Shown here one piece after another: positions 55,735 through 64,000 of a stretch of 64,000 nt of DNA. How positions within the stretch are numbered: the first letter of the stretch is position 1; each line of letters starts with the position of its first letter. The notes beneath the pieces were generated by a model. That model did no database searches. It worked only from the letters and a program-made list of their open reading frames with translations, and was not told the origin of the DNA. Both the position numbers and the translations under genes were made by a program. The stretch covers positions 372,001 to 436,000 of the forward strand of contig NZ_VOUX01000003.1 in NCBI RefSeq assembly GCF_008011855.1, written 5' to 3'. The DNA comes from Serratia bockelmannii. GTDB taxonomy: Bacteria; Pseudomonadota; Gammaproteobacteria; Enterobacterales; Enterobacteriaceae.

Positions 55735-56121
55735 ATGAGCAATGTGCCAACAGAATTGAAATACGCATCCTCCCACGAGTGGGTTCGTGCAGAAGGTAAC
55801 GGCGTTTACACCGTAGGCATCACCGAACACGCGCAGGAACTGCTGGGCGATATGGTGTTTGTCGATCTGCCGGAATTGGGCCGCACAGTCGCCGCCGGTG
55901 AAGATTGCGCCGTGGCGGAATCCGTCAAGGCGGCGTCGGACATTTACGCGCCAATCAGCGGCGAAATCGTGGCGGTGAACGGCGAGCTGGAAAGCTCCCC
56001 GGAGCTGGTCAACAGCGAACCTTACGGTGACGGCTTCCTGTTCCAGATCAAAGCCTCCGACGAAGGCGAGCTGGCGAACCTGCTGGACGCCGCGGCTTAT
56101 CAGGCCTCGATCGACGAGTAA
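55735..56121 (+). CDS. gcvH: Glycine cleavage system H protein
   Basis: The 128-residue lipoyl carrier shuttles the aminomethyl group between P, T and L proteins. The lipoylated lysine is K65 in [14 protein letters not shown]. The site AAGGAG lies seven bases before the ATG. It sits 46 bp after gcvT. Confidence 0.97.
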   Translation: MSNVPTELKYASSHEWVRAEGNGVYTVGITEHAQELLGDMVFVDLPELGRTVAAGEDCAVAESVKAASDIYAPISGEIVAVNGELESSPELVNSEPYGDGFLFQIKASDEGELANLLDAAAYQASIDE

Positions 56122-56213
56122 TCGTGACCACGCCCCAGGCTTCTCGGCCGGGGCGTTTTAGTTACCGTTCAAGCTATATCCCGTATCACGCAAGCATTCA
56201 GGAATTTGTAGCA

Positions 56214-59093
56214 ATGACTCAGACACTCAGCCAACTCGAACACAGCGAAGCGTTCATCGAACGCCACATCGGCTCTTCTGCGGAACAACGCCAGGAGTTG
56301 CTGGCAGCGGTGGGCGCTCGCTCGCTCAGCGCGCTGATCCAACAGATCGTGCCGGCGGACATTCAGCTGCCGGGGCCGCCGCCGGTCGGCGACGCGGCGA
56401 CCGAACACCAGGCGCTGGCTGAGCTGAAGGCGATCGCCTCGCAAAATCAGCGCTACAAATCCTATATCGGCATGGGCTACAGCGCCGTGCTGACGCCGCC
56501 GGTGATCCTGCGCAACATGCTAGAATACCCGGGCTGGTACACCGCTTATACCCCTTATCAGCCGGAAGTGTCGCAGGGCCGCCTGGAAGCGCTGCTGAAC
56601 TTCCAGACCGTGACCCTCGATCTCACCGGCCTGGATCTGGCTTCCGCGTCGCTGTTGGATGAAGCGACCGCCGCCGCCGAAGCGATGGCGTTGGCCAAAC
56701 GCGCCAGCAAACTGAAAGATGCCAACCGCTTCTTCGTGGCTGACGACGTGCATCCGCAGACGCTGGACGTAGTGCGCACCCGCGCCGAAACCTTCGGCTT
56801 CGACGTCATCGTCGATAAAGCGGAAAAAGTGCTGGAGCTGGACGGCGTGTTCGGCGTGCTGTTGCAACAGGTGGGCACCACCGGCGAGCTGCACGACTAC
56901 AGCGCGCTGCTGGCCGAATTGAAATCGCGCAAAATCATCACCAGCGTGGCCGCCGACATCATGGCCCTGGTGCTGCTGACCGCGCCGGGCAAGCAGGGCG
57001 CCGACGTGGTGTTCGGCTCCGCGCAGCGCTTCGGCGTGCCGATGGGCTACGGCGGCCCGCACGCCGCCTTCTTCGCCTGCCGCGACGAGTTCAAGCGTTC
57101 GATGCCGGGCCGCATCATCGGCGTTTCCCGCGATGCCGCCGGCAACACCGCGCTGCGTATGGCGATGCAGACCCGCGAGCAGCATATCCGCCGCGAGAAG
57201 GCCAACTCGAATATCTGTACCTCGCAGGTGCTGTTGGCCAACATCGCCAGCCTGTACGCGGTGTACCATGGCCCGCAAGGGCTGCAGCGCATCGCCGGGC
57301 GTATCCACCGCCTGACCGACATTCTGGCCGCCGGGCTGCAGAAGGCCGGCCTGACGCTGCGTCATAACACCTGGTTCGACACCCTGACCGTTGAAGTGAA
57401 AGACAAGGCTGCCGTGCTGGAACGTGCGCTGAGCTTCGGCATCAACCTGCGTACCGACATTCACGGCGCCGTGGGCATCACGCTGGATGAAGCCACCTCG
57501 CGTGAAGACGTGCAAACGCTGTTTGCACTGTTGGCCGGCGACAACCACGGCCAGGACATCGACGCGCTGGACGCGGCGGTGAGCAAGAACAGCGCATCGA
57601 TCCCGGCCGCCATGTTGCGCCAGGACCCGATCCTGACCCACCCGGTATTCAACCGCTATCACAGCGAAACCGAGATGATGCGTTACATGCATCGTCTGGA
57701 GCGTAAGGATTTGGCGCTGAACCAGGCAATGATCCCGCTGGGCTCTTGCACCATGAAATTGAACGCTGCGGCGGAAATGATCCCGATCACCTGGCCTGAA
57801 TTCTCCGAACTGCACCCGTTCTGCCCGCCGGAGCAGGCTGCCGGTTACCAACAGATGATCGGCCAACTGTCTCAGTGGCTGGTGCAGCTGACCGGCTATG
57901 ACGCGGTGTGCATGCAGCCGAACTCCGGCGCGCAGGGCGAATACGCCGGCCTGCTGGCGATCCGTCGCTACCACGAAAGCCGCAACGAAGCGGGCCGCCA
58001 CGTCTGCCTGATCCCGAGCTCGGCGCACGGCACCAACCCGGCCTCTGCCCAAATGGCGGGCATGAGCGTGGTGGTGGTCGCCTGCGACAAGAACGGCAAC
58101 ATCGATCTGCACGATCTGCGCGTCAAGGCGGAGCAGGCAGGTGAAGAACTCTCTTGCATCATGGTGACCTACCCGTCGACCCACGGCGTGTATGAAGAAA
58201 CCATCCGTGAAGTGTGCCAGATCGTGCATCAGTTCGGCGGTCAGGTATATCTGGACGGCGCCAACATGAACGCCCAGGTGGGCATCACCACGCCGGGCTA
58301 CATCGGTGCGGACGTTTCGCACCTCAACCTGCATAAAACCTTCTGCATCCCGCACGGCGGCGGCGGCCCGGGCATGGGCCCTATCGGCGTGAAAGCGCAC
58401 CTGGCGCCGTTCGTACCGGGCCACAGTGTCGTGCAGATCGACGGCGTAACCACCCAGCAGGGCGCGGTCTCCGCGGCGCCGTTCGGCAGCGCCTCCATCC
58501 TGCCGATCAGCTGGATGTACATCCGCATGATGGGCGCGGAAGGCCTGAAGCAGGCCAGCCAGATGGCGATCCTGAATGCCAACTACATCGCAACTCGTCT
58601 GAAAGACGCGTATCCGATCCTGTATACCGGCCGCGATCACCGCGTGGCGCACGAATGTATCCTCGATATTCGTCCGCTGAAGGAAGAGACCGGCATCAGC
58701 GAAATGGACATCGCCAAGCGCCTGATCGACTTCGGCTTCCACGCGCCGACCATGTCGTTCCCGGTAGCGGGCACGCTGATGGTCGAGCCGACCGAGTCGG
58801 AAAGCAAAGTGGAACTGGATCGCTTTATCGATGCGATGCTGGCAATCCGCAGCGAGATCGACCGCGTCGCCAAAGGCGAATGGCCGCTGGAAGACAACCC
58901 GCTGGTGAATGCGCCGCACGTGCAGGCGGAGCTGGTCAACGACTGGCAGCACCCGTACAGCCGCGAGCTGGCGGTGTTCCCGGTGGCCGGCGTGCGCGAG
59001 AACAAGTACTGGCCGAGCGTTAAGCGTCTGGACGACGTGTACGGCGACCGTAACCTGTTCTGCTCTTGCGTGCCGATGAGCGATTACGAATAA
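56214..59093 (+). CDS. gcvP: Glycine dehydrogenase (decarboxylating), P protein
   Basis: This 959-residue PLP enzyme decarboxylates glycine and loads the remaining aminomethyl group onto GcvH. The PLP lysine is K708 in [15 protein letters not shown]. The N-terminal half carries the pseudo-catalytic fold ([20 protein letters not shown]). It ends the gcvTHP operon. The frame is open to 56124, but ATG 56214 ([20 protein letters not shown]) matches family starts. Confidence 0.97.
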   Translation: MTQTLSQLEHSEAFIERHIGSSAEQRQELLAAVGARSLSALIQQIVPADIQLPGPPPVGDAATEHQALAELKAIASQNQRYKSYIGMGYSAVLTPPVILRNMLEYPGWYTAYTPYQPEVSQGRLEALLNFQTVTLDLTGLDLASASLLDEATAAAEAMALAKRASKLKDANRFFVADDVHPQTLDVVRTRAETFGFDVIVDKAEKVLELDGVFGVLLQQVGTTGELHDYSALLAELKSRKIITSVAADIMALVLLTAPGKQGADVVFGSAQRFGVPMGYGGPHAAFFACRDEFKRSMPGRIIGVSRDAAGNTALRMAMQTREQHIRREKANSNICTSQVLLANIASLYAVYHGPQGLQRIAGRIHRLTDILAAGLQKAGLTLRHNTWFDTLTVEVKDKAAVLERALSFGINLRTDIHGAVGITLDEATSREDVQTLFALLAGDNHGQDIDALDAAVSKNSASIPAAMLRQDPILTHPVFNRYHSETEMMRYMHRLERKDLALNQAMIPLGSCTMKLNAAAEMIPITWPEFSELHPFCPPEQAAGYQQMIGQLSQWLVQLTGYDAVCMQPNSGAQGEYAGLLAIRRYHESRNEAGRHVCLIPSSAHGTNPASAQMAGMSVVVVACDKNGNIDLHDLRVKAEQAGEELSCIMVTYPSTHGVYEETIREVCQIVHQFGGQVYLDGANMNAQVGITTPGYIGADVSHLNLHKTFCIPHGGGGPGMGPIGVKAHLAPFVPGHSVVQIDGVTTQQGAVSAAPFGSASILPISWMYIRMMGAEGLKQASQMAILNANYIATRLKDAYPILYTGRDHRVAHECILDIRPLKEETGISEMDIAKRLIDFGFHAPTMSFPVAGTLMVEPTESESKVELDRFIDAMLAIRSEIDRVAKGEWPLEDNPLVNAPHVQAELVNDWQHPYSRELAVFPVAGVRENKYWPSVKRLDDVYGDRNLFCSCVPMSDYE

Positions 59094-59118
59094 CACGTTC
59101 GGCAAAGTTTGTGTTTGG

Positions 59119-59152
59119 GGGACACCGCATCATGCGGTGTCCCTTTTTATTT
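59119..59152 (+). terminator. Terminator after gcvTHP
   Basis: GGGACACCGCA, loop TCA and TGCGGTGTCCC form an 11-bp perfect stem followed by TTTTTATTTT. Confidence 0.95.
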
Positions 59153-59201
59153 TATAGCGGCCTATTCTTTCCTGTACGTTCCCACGATTTAAGGAGTCAC
59201 C

Positions 59202-60167
59202 ATGCAAGCGGCAATCGTAACAGCGCTGGGGCAAGCCCCGGTTTTCGGCACTTTTGAGGAGCCCCAGGCGCAGGCGAATGAAGTGCCGATCGACGTTCTG
59301 GCGGCCGGCATCAAACAGCTGGATCGCGCCACCGTCGCCGGCACCCACTATTCCAGCCCGAAGCAATTGCCAATTGTGCCCGGTACCGACGGCGTGGGCC
59401 GTACGGCGGACGGAAAACGGGTGTACTTTGCCTCCTTCCGCCGTCCTTACGGTGCGATGGCTGAGCGCAGCGTCGCGTCATGGACGGTGCCGGTACCGGA
59501 GGCGGTGGATGACGCCACGGCGGCAGCGCTGATCAATCCGGCCTTCGCCGCCTGGCTGCCGTTGCGCTGGCGAGCGGATCTGCAGCCCGGTGAAACGGTG
59601 CTGATCATCGGTGCCACCGGCACCTCAGGCAAACTGGCGGTTGCCGCGGCGCGTCAGGCAGGGGCTGGGCGTATCGTTGCCGCCGGCCGTCGGCTGAGCG
59701 TGCTGGAGGCATTGGGCGTGGATGCCACGGTGGATCTGAGCCTGCACGGCGAGGCGCTGACGCAGGCCTTCGCGGCAGCGGCGGGGCCGGGCGGTTATCA
59801 GGTGATCGTCGATTACATCTGGGGGCCGGCGACCGAAGCGCTGCTCGCAACGCTCAATAATCACGATCTCTCGTCTTACGCCGGCGGACGCGGCATTCGC
59901 CTGGTCAACGTCGGTTCGATGGCCGCGCCGGACATCCGGCTGCCGGCGGCGGTGCTGCGCAGCAACCAGCTGCAGATCCTCGGCAGCGGCACCGGCAACT
60001 TCCCGCCGATCCCGGAGATGCAGCGCTACGCGGCCGAGATTTTGGCGCTGGCGGCGACCGGAGCGCTCACTATCGAGACGCAGGAGCACGCGTTGGCGGA
60101 GATCGCCGAGGTGTGGGATCTGAACAAGAAAAGCGACGTGCGTTCGGTGATGCGCATCGCCCGTTAA
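59202..60167 (+). CDS. Zinc-independent MDR oxidoreductase (quinone oxidoreductase-like)
   Basis: The 321-residue medium-chain dehydrogenase/reductase has an N-terminal GroES-like part (VPGTDGVGRTADGKRVYF near 65) and a Rossmann fold with GATGTSGKLAVAAARQAGA (about 145-163). The zinc-binding GHE/Cys signatures of alcohol dehydrogenases are absent, so it is of the quinone oxidoreductase/enoyl reductase group using NADPH. Substrate unknown. It lies between gcvP and ygfF, where E. coli K-12 has nothing. Confidence 0.82.
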   Translation: MQAAIVTALGQAPVFGTFEEPQAQANEVPIDVLAAGIKQLDRATVAGTHYSSPKQLPIVPGTDGVGRTADGKRVYFASFRRPYGAMAERSVASWTVPVPEAVDDATAAALINPAFAAWLPLRWRADLQPGETVLIIGATGTSGKLAVAAARQAGAGRIVAAGRRLSVLEALGVDATVDLSLHGEALTQAFAAAAGPGGYQVIVDYIWGPATEALLATLNNHDLSSYAGGRGIRLVNVGSMAAPDIRLPAAVLRSNQLQILGSGTGNFPPIPEMQRYAAEILALAATGALTIETQEHALAEIAEVWDLNKKSDVRSVMRIAR

Positions 60168-60176
60168 CCCCGGCCG

Positions 60177-60707
60177 CTAGCGGCACGGGCAGACCAGATG
60201 AATGTCTTCCGGCTCACGGGCGAACAATTCGGTATCCGGTTGTTCGATGAGCCGGCAACCCTGCGCCAGATAGAAGTCTACGGTGCTTTTGTTGGGAATG
60301 GAGGAGACATACAGCCCGGCGGCGCCGTCTTGCGCCGCCTGACGCAGGCAGAGCTGGAACAGCTGCCTGCCTAACCCCTGGCCGCGTTTGTGCGCGCTGA
60401 CGTAAAAGAACAGCAGCTGGCGCAGATCCCGCTGTGGGCCGCGCGGTTCGGTGTCCAGCGCCGCCGCCGCCACGATCTCCTCGCCTTCGAACAGCGCGAA
60501 GAATGTCCCGCCGCGATCGAAGCAGGCTTCGTGGATCGGCGTATAGGTTTCCCGATCGTGCGGATCCCAGCCGCGCACGTCGTAGTAGTCCGGGTAGGCT
60601 TGCAGCTTGCCGTCCTGCAGGCGATACAGAGTGTCGATAATTTCGCTGCGGTCGATATCCCATAGCCGGTCGAGTTGCTGCCGTTGCAGCAGAACAGGGG
60701 CGATCAT
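60177..60707 (-). CDS. GNAT-family N-acetyltransferase
   Basis: The 176-residue protein has the acetyl-CoA motif A as FYVSAHKRGQGLGRQLFQLC (R/Q-G-x-G, near 115) and a C-terminal VDFYLAQGCRLIEQ typical of GNAT motif B. The N-terminus resembles acetyltransferases acting on small molecules or protein side chains; the substrate is unknown. It starts 8 bp after the sensor kinase stop on the same strand, so it is probably the third gene of the two-component operon. Confidence 0.85.
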   Translation of the reverse strand: MIAPVLLQRQQLDRLWDIDRSEIIDTLYRLQDGKLQAYPDYYDVRGWDPHDRETYTPIHEACFDRGGTFFALFEGEEIVAAAALDTEPRGPQRDLRQLLFFYVSAHKRGQGLGRQLFQLCLRQAAQDGAAGLYVSSIPNKSTVDFYLAQGCRLIEQPDTELFAREPEDIHLVCPCR

Positions 60708-60715
60708 GGTCGTTG

Positions 60716-62122
60716 TTAACTCTCAGTCTGTGGCCGGTAACTTTCCGGCAAATCGATGATGAAGCCGATGCCGCGATCGTCAAGGCCTTCGGTGACGCGC
60801 AGCTGCGCGCCGATTTTGTCGGCCAGGTTTCGGGCGATGGCCAAGCCGAGCCCGCTGCCGGTTTGCTGCGTACCGGGCACGCGGTAAAAGCGCTCAAACA
60901 GGCGGGAACGGTGTTCTTCGCTCACTCCCGGGCCGTTGTCGCGCAACGTAATATAGCAGCCGAGCGGCGCCAGCGAGCGGATATTGGCTTCGATACGGCT
61001 GCCGGGGGGCGCGTACTTGAGCGCATTGTCCAGCAGGTTGGTGAAGATGGCGATCAGCGCATGGCGATCGGTACTCACCACCACGTCCTCGCTGCCGTCG
61101 AGCGAGAGTTCCACATCCTTTTCCAGCGCATAGGGGACGTGCTGCGCGATGCATTTGCCGATCTCTGCGTAGATGTCCACCGCCTCAATTTTCAGTGGAA
61201 AATCTTCCGCCTCCAGCTTGGCCAGGTTGATCAGCTGGCGCGACAGCGATGCCGCGCGATCTAGCCCTTGCTGCATGTCGCCGATGATCTCCCGGCGCTC
61301 CTGCTGCTCGCCGACCTGGGTCAGCAGGTGCAGCTGTGCCAGCACGGCGGCGATCGGCGTGCGCAGCTCGTGCGCCGCATCGGCCATAAAGCGCTTCTCG
61401 CGCTGATTGGCGGCGTCGATGCGCGCCATCAGCTTGTTGACCTCCACCACCACCGGCCGGATTTCCTGATACTGCTCGCTGACGTTGATCGGCGACAGGT
61501 TGCCAGGCTGGCGATCGGAGATGGTGCGGGCGATCTGGCGCAGCGGCCGCAGGCTGAAATAGGCGGTGAACAGCAAGGTAACGATGATGGCTGCCAGAAT
61601 GCCCAGCAGCGGTACGGCGGTGCTCTCCGCCGGGTTGCCGAACAGCGTGGTGCGATCGTTGAACGATTCGCCGACGATCACCCGGTACTGGTGCTTTTCG
61701 CTCCAGCTGCCGGCGAGATGCCAGTTGGCACCGGCGTAATTGACGGAGCCGGACAGCACCGAAGGCGGCAGGCGCAGCGGTTCTCCCTGCGTTTGCGAAC
61801 TGTAAAGCACCCGGCTGTCCCGATCGTAAACCACAAACAGCGGGTGATAGTCGATTTCATCCTGCATGCCGTTATTGATGGAATCAATGTACATGCCTTC
61901 AATGGTCTTGATGATGCCGCGGTAATCGATATTGTCAGTGCCGGTTTCGTCGAGAATATTGGCGATGCCTGCAGCGACGATGCGTTGCTGGTTATCGAAA
62001 TATTTCTCCATGTCGGGGTAATACCAATATTTCACCCAGGCGACGAGGATCCCCCACAATAATAAAATGGCCAGCACCTGAAAAATAATGGTACGCATAA
62101 AGAAGGATTTGAAACCGATCAT
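60716..62122 (-). CDS. Sensor histidine kinase (PmrB/QseC-like architecture)
   Basis: This 468-residue inner-membrane kinase has TM1 (about 12-30), a periplasmic sensor domain (about 31-165) and TM2 (about 168-190). A HAMP-like linker (LRPLRQIARTISDRQPGNLS) follows, then the phospho-acceptor H251 in MADAAHELRTPIAAV, an N box FTNLLDNALKYAPPG and G boxes DNGPGVSEEH and GSGLGLAI. The periplasmic part is not obviously metal- or acid-rich, so the signal is unknown. It lies 4 bp after the response regulator gene. I cannot equate it with a named system. Confidence 0.9.
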   Translation of the reverse strand: MIGFKSFFMRTIIFQVLAILLLWGILVAWVKYWYYPDMEKYFDNQQRIVAAGIANILDETGTDNIDYRGIIKTIEGMYIDSINNGMQDEIDYHPLFVVYDRDSRVLYSSQTQGEPLRLPPSVLSGSVNYAGANWHLAGSWSEKHQYRVIVGESFNDRTTLFGNPAESTAVPLLGILAAIIVTLLFTAYFSLRPLRQIARTISDRQPGNLSPINVSEQYQEIRPVVVEVNKLMARIDAANQREKRFMADAAHELRTPIAAVLAQLHLLTQVGEQQERREIIGDMQQGLDRAASLSRQLINLAKLEAEDFPLKIEAVDIYAEIGKCIAQHVPYALEKDVELSLDGSEDVVVSTDRHALIAIFTNLLDNALKYAPPGSRIEANIRSLAPLGCYITLRDNGPGVSEEHRSRLFERFYRVPGTQQTGSGLGLAIARNLADKIGAQLRVTEGLDDRGIGFIIDLPESYRPQTES

Positions 62123-62126
62123 TCCG

Positions 62127-62786
62127 CTACTCTTTCTTCAGCAAATAGCCAATGCCGCGTACGGTAATCACTCTTTCTTTACCGATTTTGCGCCGTAAAT
62201 TATGCATGTGCACTTCCAGCGAGTTACTTTCCACGCTGTCGCCGTGGCCGAACAGCCGCTGTTCCAACACCGCTTTGCGCACCACGGTGCCGGCGCAGCG
62301 CATCAGTTCGTGCAGCAGGTGATACTCTTTTTTCGACAGCATCAGCAGTTCGTTATCCAGCATGACCTGATGGTTGACCGGATCGAGATACAGCGCGCCG
62401 AGGCTCCAGGTTTGAGAAGCGAAGCCCGCCATGCGCCGGTTAACCGCTTTGACGCGCGAGATGAGTTCGGGCAGCGCAAAGGGTTTGGCCAGAAAGTCGT
62501 CCGCGCCGGAGTCGAGGCTGTTCACCAAGCTTTCAATGCGGTCGCGAGCGGTCAGGATGATGATCGGAATATTTTGCCCGGCGGCGCGCCAGGCGATCAG
62601 CTTCTGCAAACCGTCGCCGTCCGGCAGCGTGAGATCCAACAGCATCAAATCGAACCCGCCGGGTGAAAGTTTATTTTCCGCGTCGGTGAGCAGGCGCACC
62701 CAGCACAAATTAAAGCCGGCCAGCTCCAATGCGCGGCACAGCGCCTTGCCTAATTGCAGGTCGTCTTCCACCAACAGTATGTTCAC
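62127..62786 (-). CDS. OmpR/PhoB-family response regulator
   Basis: The 219-residue regulator has a receiver domain with acidic residues E7-D8, phospho-acceptor D51 (LLDLTLPDGDGL), T79 and K101 (LAKPFALPEL). A C-terminal winged helix (about 130-217) contains SNSLEVHMHNLRRKIG and RGIGYLLKK. It closely resembles PmrA/QseB-type regulators. It is the first gene of the operon with the kinase and GNAT genes. The tandem TTAA array at 62876-62919 lies 90 bp upstream and is the likely binding site. Confidence 0.9.
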   Translation of the reverse strand: MNILLVEDDLQLGKALCRALELAGFNLCWVRLLTDAENKLSPGGFDLMLLDLTLPDGDGLQKLIAWRAAGQNIPIIILTARDRIESLVNSLDSGADDFLAKPFALPELISRVKAVNRRMAGFASQTWSLGALYLDPVNHQVMLDNELLMLSKKEYHLLHELMRCAGTVVRKAVLEQRLFGHGDSVESNSLEVHMHNLRRKIGKERVITVRGIGYLLKKE

Positions 62787-62875
62787 GTTATTTCCGCTGA
62801 GAGCCTTGAGTCGCGCTTATCTAACTATAACGCTGACGGGAAGACAACGGGGAAAACCGCTCTGCCTGCGCGTTC

Positions 62876-62919
62876 TTAAGCAAACCTTAATCTGACTTTA
62901 ATCTCGCGTTAAGGGAGCG
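62876..62919. promoter_or_regulatory. Four tandem TTAA half-sites at 11-bp period
   Basis: TTAA begins at 62876, 62887, 62898 and 62909, exactly 11 bp apart; the two middle copies read TTAATC. Direct repeats on an 11-bp period are the binding mode of OmpR/PhoB regulators, and PmrA boxes have TTAA half-sites at this spacing. The array lies between the divergent response-regulator gene and the small peptide gene. The last copy would be near -35 if TATTTT (62935-62940) is the -10 box of the latter. Confidence 0.72.
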
Positions 62920-62975
62920 GGGGGGAATTTCAGTTATTTTGCTGCCATTCGAAATTATGGCTGGGGGAGCAAAAC

Positions 62976-63209
62976 ATGCAGACTGAAGGTTTCCCGAACG
63001 CGGGCGCCTCGCGGCGGCTGATGTATGTAGGCGTGGCGACGCTGCTCGTTCTGTTGCTGTTGTCTTTTCGCGGCGATGCGCAGAGCCATAGCCACGGCGG
63101 CCATCATGCTTCCGCTTTGCAGCGGGTGCATCAGGCGGCGGCGACGGATGCTTACGGCTGCGCCAAGTCGCGCATTAAAAAGCAGCTGCGCCGCCTGGCT
63201 CAGCTTTGA
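62976..63209 (+). CDS. Small His-rich membrane or secreted peptide of unknown function
   Basis: This 77-residue product is not recognised as any family. A basic stretch (SRR) precedes one hydrophobic segment (about 15-31, YVGVATLLVLLLLSF), an uncleaved anchor or a signal peptide. A histidine cluster follows, SHSHGGHH (37-44), with His52 further on. The C-terminus is basic (KSRIKKQLRRLAQL) with a single Cys62. The ribosome site GGGGGAGC lies seven bases before the ATG, unusually strong for a spurious ORF. It is divergent from the two-component operon and downstream of the TTAA array, which suggests control by that regulator. Metal binding is only an inference. Confidence 0.7.
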   Translation: MQTEGFPNAGASRRLMYVGVATLLVLLLLSFRGDAQSHSHGGHHASALQRVHQAAATDAYGCAKSRIKKQLRRLAQL

Positions 63210-63305
63210 AGCGGTTTTTAGGGAGCCGTTCTATACTCTGACGGGCATACGGGGCGCCTGCGCGCAGGCCGCTGTGTTGATATCGCTAACCAGAGAAAAA
63301 ACAGT

Positions 63306-64000
63306 ATGACGAAAGTGGCATTGGTGACCGGCGCAAGCCGGGGGATTGGCCGCGCGACCGCCTTGCTGCTGGCCCGGCAGGGCTATGCGGTGGGTGTGAA
63401 TTACCTGCGTGACGAAAATGCGGCGCGCCAAGTGGTGGCGGAGATCGAGGCGCAGGGCGGTAAGGCGCTGGCGCTGCAGGCCGATGTGGCCGATGAAGCG
63501 CAGGTGATGGCGATGTTCAGGGCGCTGGATGCCGGGCTGGGCACGCTCAGCGCGCTGGTCAACAACGCCGGCATTCTGTTCCAGCAGGCGAACATTGAAC
63601 AGTTGACCGCCGAGCGCATCAATCAGGTGCTCGGCACCAACGTCACCGGTTACTTCCTGTGTTGCCGCGAGGCGGTGAAACGCATGGCGCAGCGTCATGG
63701 CGGGCAGGGCGGCGCTATCGTCAATGTGTCTTCCGCCGCGTCCCGGTTGGGGGCCGCGGGGGAATACGTCGATTACGCCGCCTCGAAAGGCGCCGTCGAT
63801 ACCCTGACCATCGGGTTATCGCGCGAGGTGGCGGCGCAGGGCATCCGCGTCAACGGCGTACGGCCCGGATTCATCTATACCGAGATGCACGCCAGCGGCG
63901 GCGAGCCCGGCCGAGTGGATCGCGTGAAGGACAGTTTACCGATGCAGCGCGGCGGGCAGCCGCAGGAAGTGGCGGAGGCGATCGCTTGGCTGCTGTCTGA
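63306..64000 (+). CDS. ygfF: YgfF, short-chain dehydrogenase/reductase (3' end cut by the window)
   Basis: The visible 231 residues form an NAD(P)-dependent SDR. The cofactor motif TGASRGIGRATAL is at the N-terminus, NNAG near 85, and the active-site YxxxK as YAASK with Ser in NVSSAASRLG before it. The stretch RPGFIYTEMHASGGEPGRVD and the order after gcvP match E. coli YgfF. The frame runs off the window without a stop. The natural substrate is not established. Confidence 0.92.
   Translation, partial: MTKVALVTGASRGIGRATALLLARQGYAVGVNYLRDENAARQVVAEIEAQGGKALALQADVADEAQVMAMFRALDAGLGTLSALVNNAGILFQQANIEQLTAERINQVLGTNVTGYFLCCREAVKRMAQRHGGQGGAIVNVSSAASRLGAAGEYVDYAASKGAVDTLTIGLSREVAAQGIRVNGVRPGFIYTEMHASGGEPGRVDRVKDSLPMQRGGQPQEVAEAIAWLLS

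Overview
The window is a GC-rich (roughly 60%) enterobacterial chromosome segment. Gene order and protein sequences point to Serratia or a close relative (Yersiniaceae). The backbone is collinear with the E. coli K-12 segment loiP-tktA ... epd-pgk-fbaA-mscS-argO-yggE-argP-rpiA-serA-fau-ssrS-zapA-ygfB-pepP-ubiH-ubiI-gcvTHP-ygfF. No IS element, prophage, tRNA, rRNA or CRISPR array was seen. The only RNA gene recognised is 6S RNA.

Three accessory blocks interrupt the backbone. Block 1 (about 3.6-19.6 kb, between tktA and epd) holds: a BrnQ-type carrier, a free-amino-acid-hydroxylase-like 2-oxoglutarate oxygenase, a CsaA-like protein and a DMT exporter; an ABC importer with a fused permease; and a carnitine catabolic cluster (cntB, aldehyde dehydrogenase, cntA, BCCT transporter, dmlA) with the divergent LysR regulator dmlR. 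Block 2 (about 25.2-43.2 kb, between mscS and argO) holds: an aromatic-acid-type MFS transporter; a folate-independent methionine synthase pair (mesX-mesD); yaiL; a pseudouridine synthase; and a large L-ascorbate/diketogulonate region. That region combines a yiaK-L-MFS-lyxK-sgbH-sgbU-sgbE operon, a separate operon of a sugar ABC importer plus an SMP-30 lactonase, and the IclR regulator yiaJ. Block 3 (59.2-63.2 kb, between gcvP and ygfF) holds a quinone-oxidoreductase-like protein, a two-component system with a GNAT acetyltransferase, and a small His-rich membrane peptide gene.

The genes fit together metabolically. Ascorbate-derived 3-keto-L-gulonate would be converted to D-xylulose 5-phosphate, which the backbone transketolase (tktA) and ribose-5-phosphate isomerase (rpiA) handle. 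Carnitine would give trimethylamine plus malic semialdehyde, then D-malate, then pyruvate. gcvTHP and serA connect serine/glycine and one-carbon metabolism, while mesXD offers a methionine synthase that does not need folate.

The most interesting non-coding signals are: (i) a nearly identical 21-bp element upstream of both ascorbate/sugar operons, a likely YiaJ operator; (ii) a near-perfect 19-bp palindrome between dmlA and dmlR; (iii) four TTAA half-sites at exact 11-bp spacing between the response regulator and the small His-rich peptide gene; and (iv) a perfect Cra-type palindrome upstream of epd. All functional statements are from reading the sequence and from family knowledge; no database search was run.
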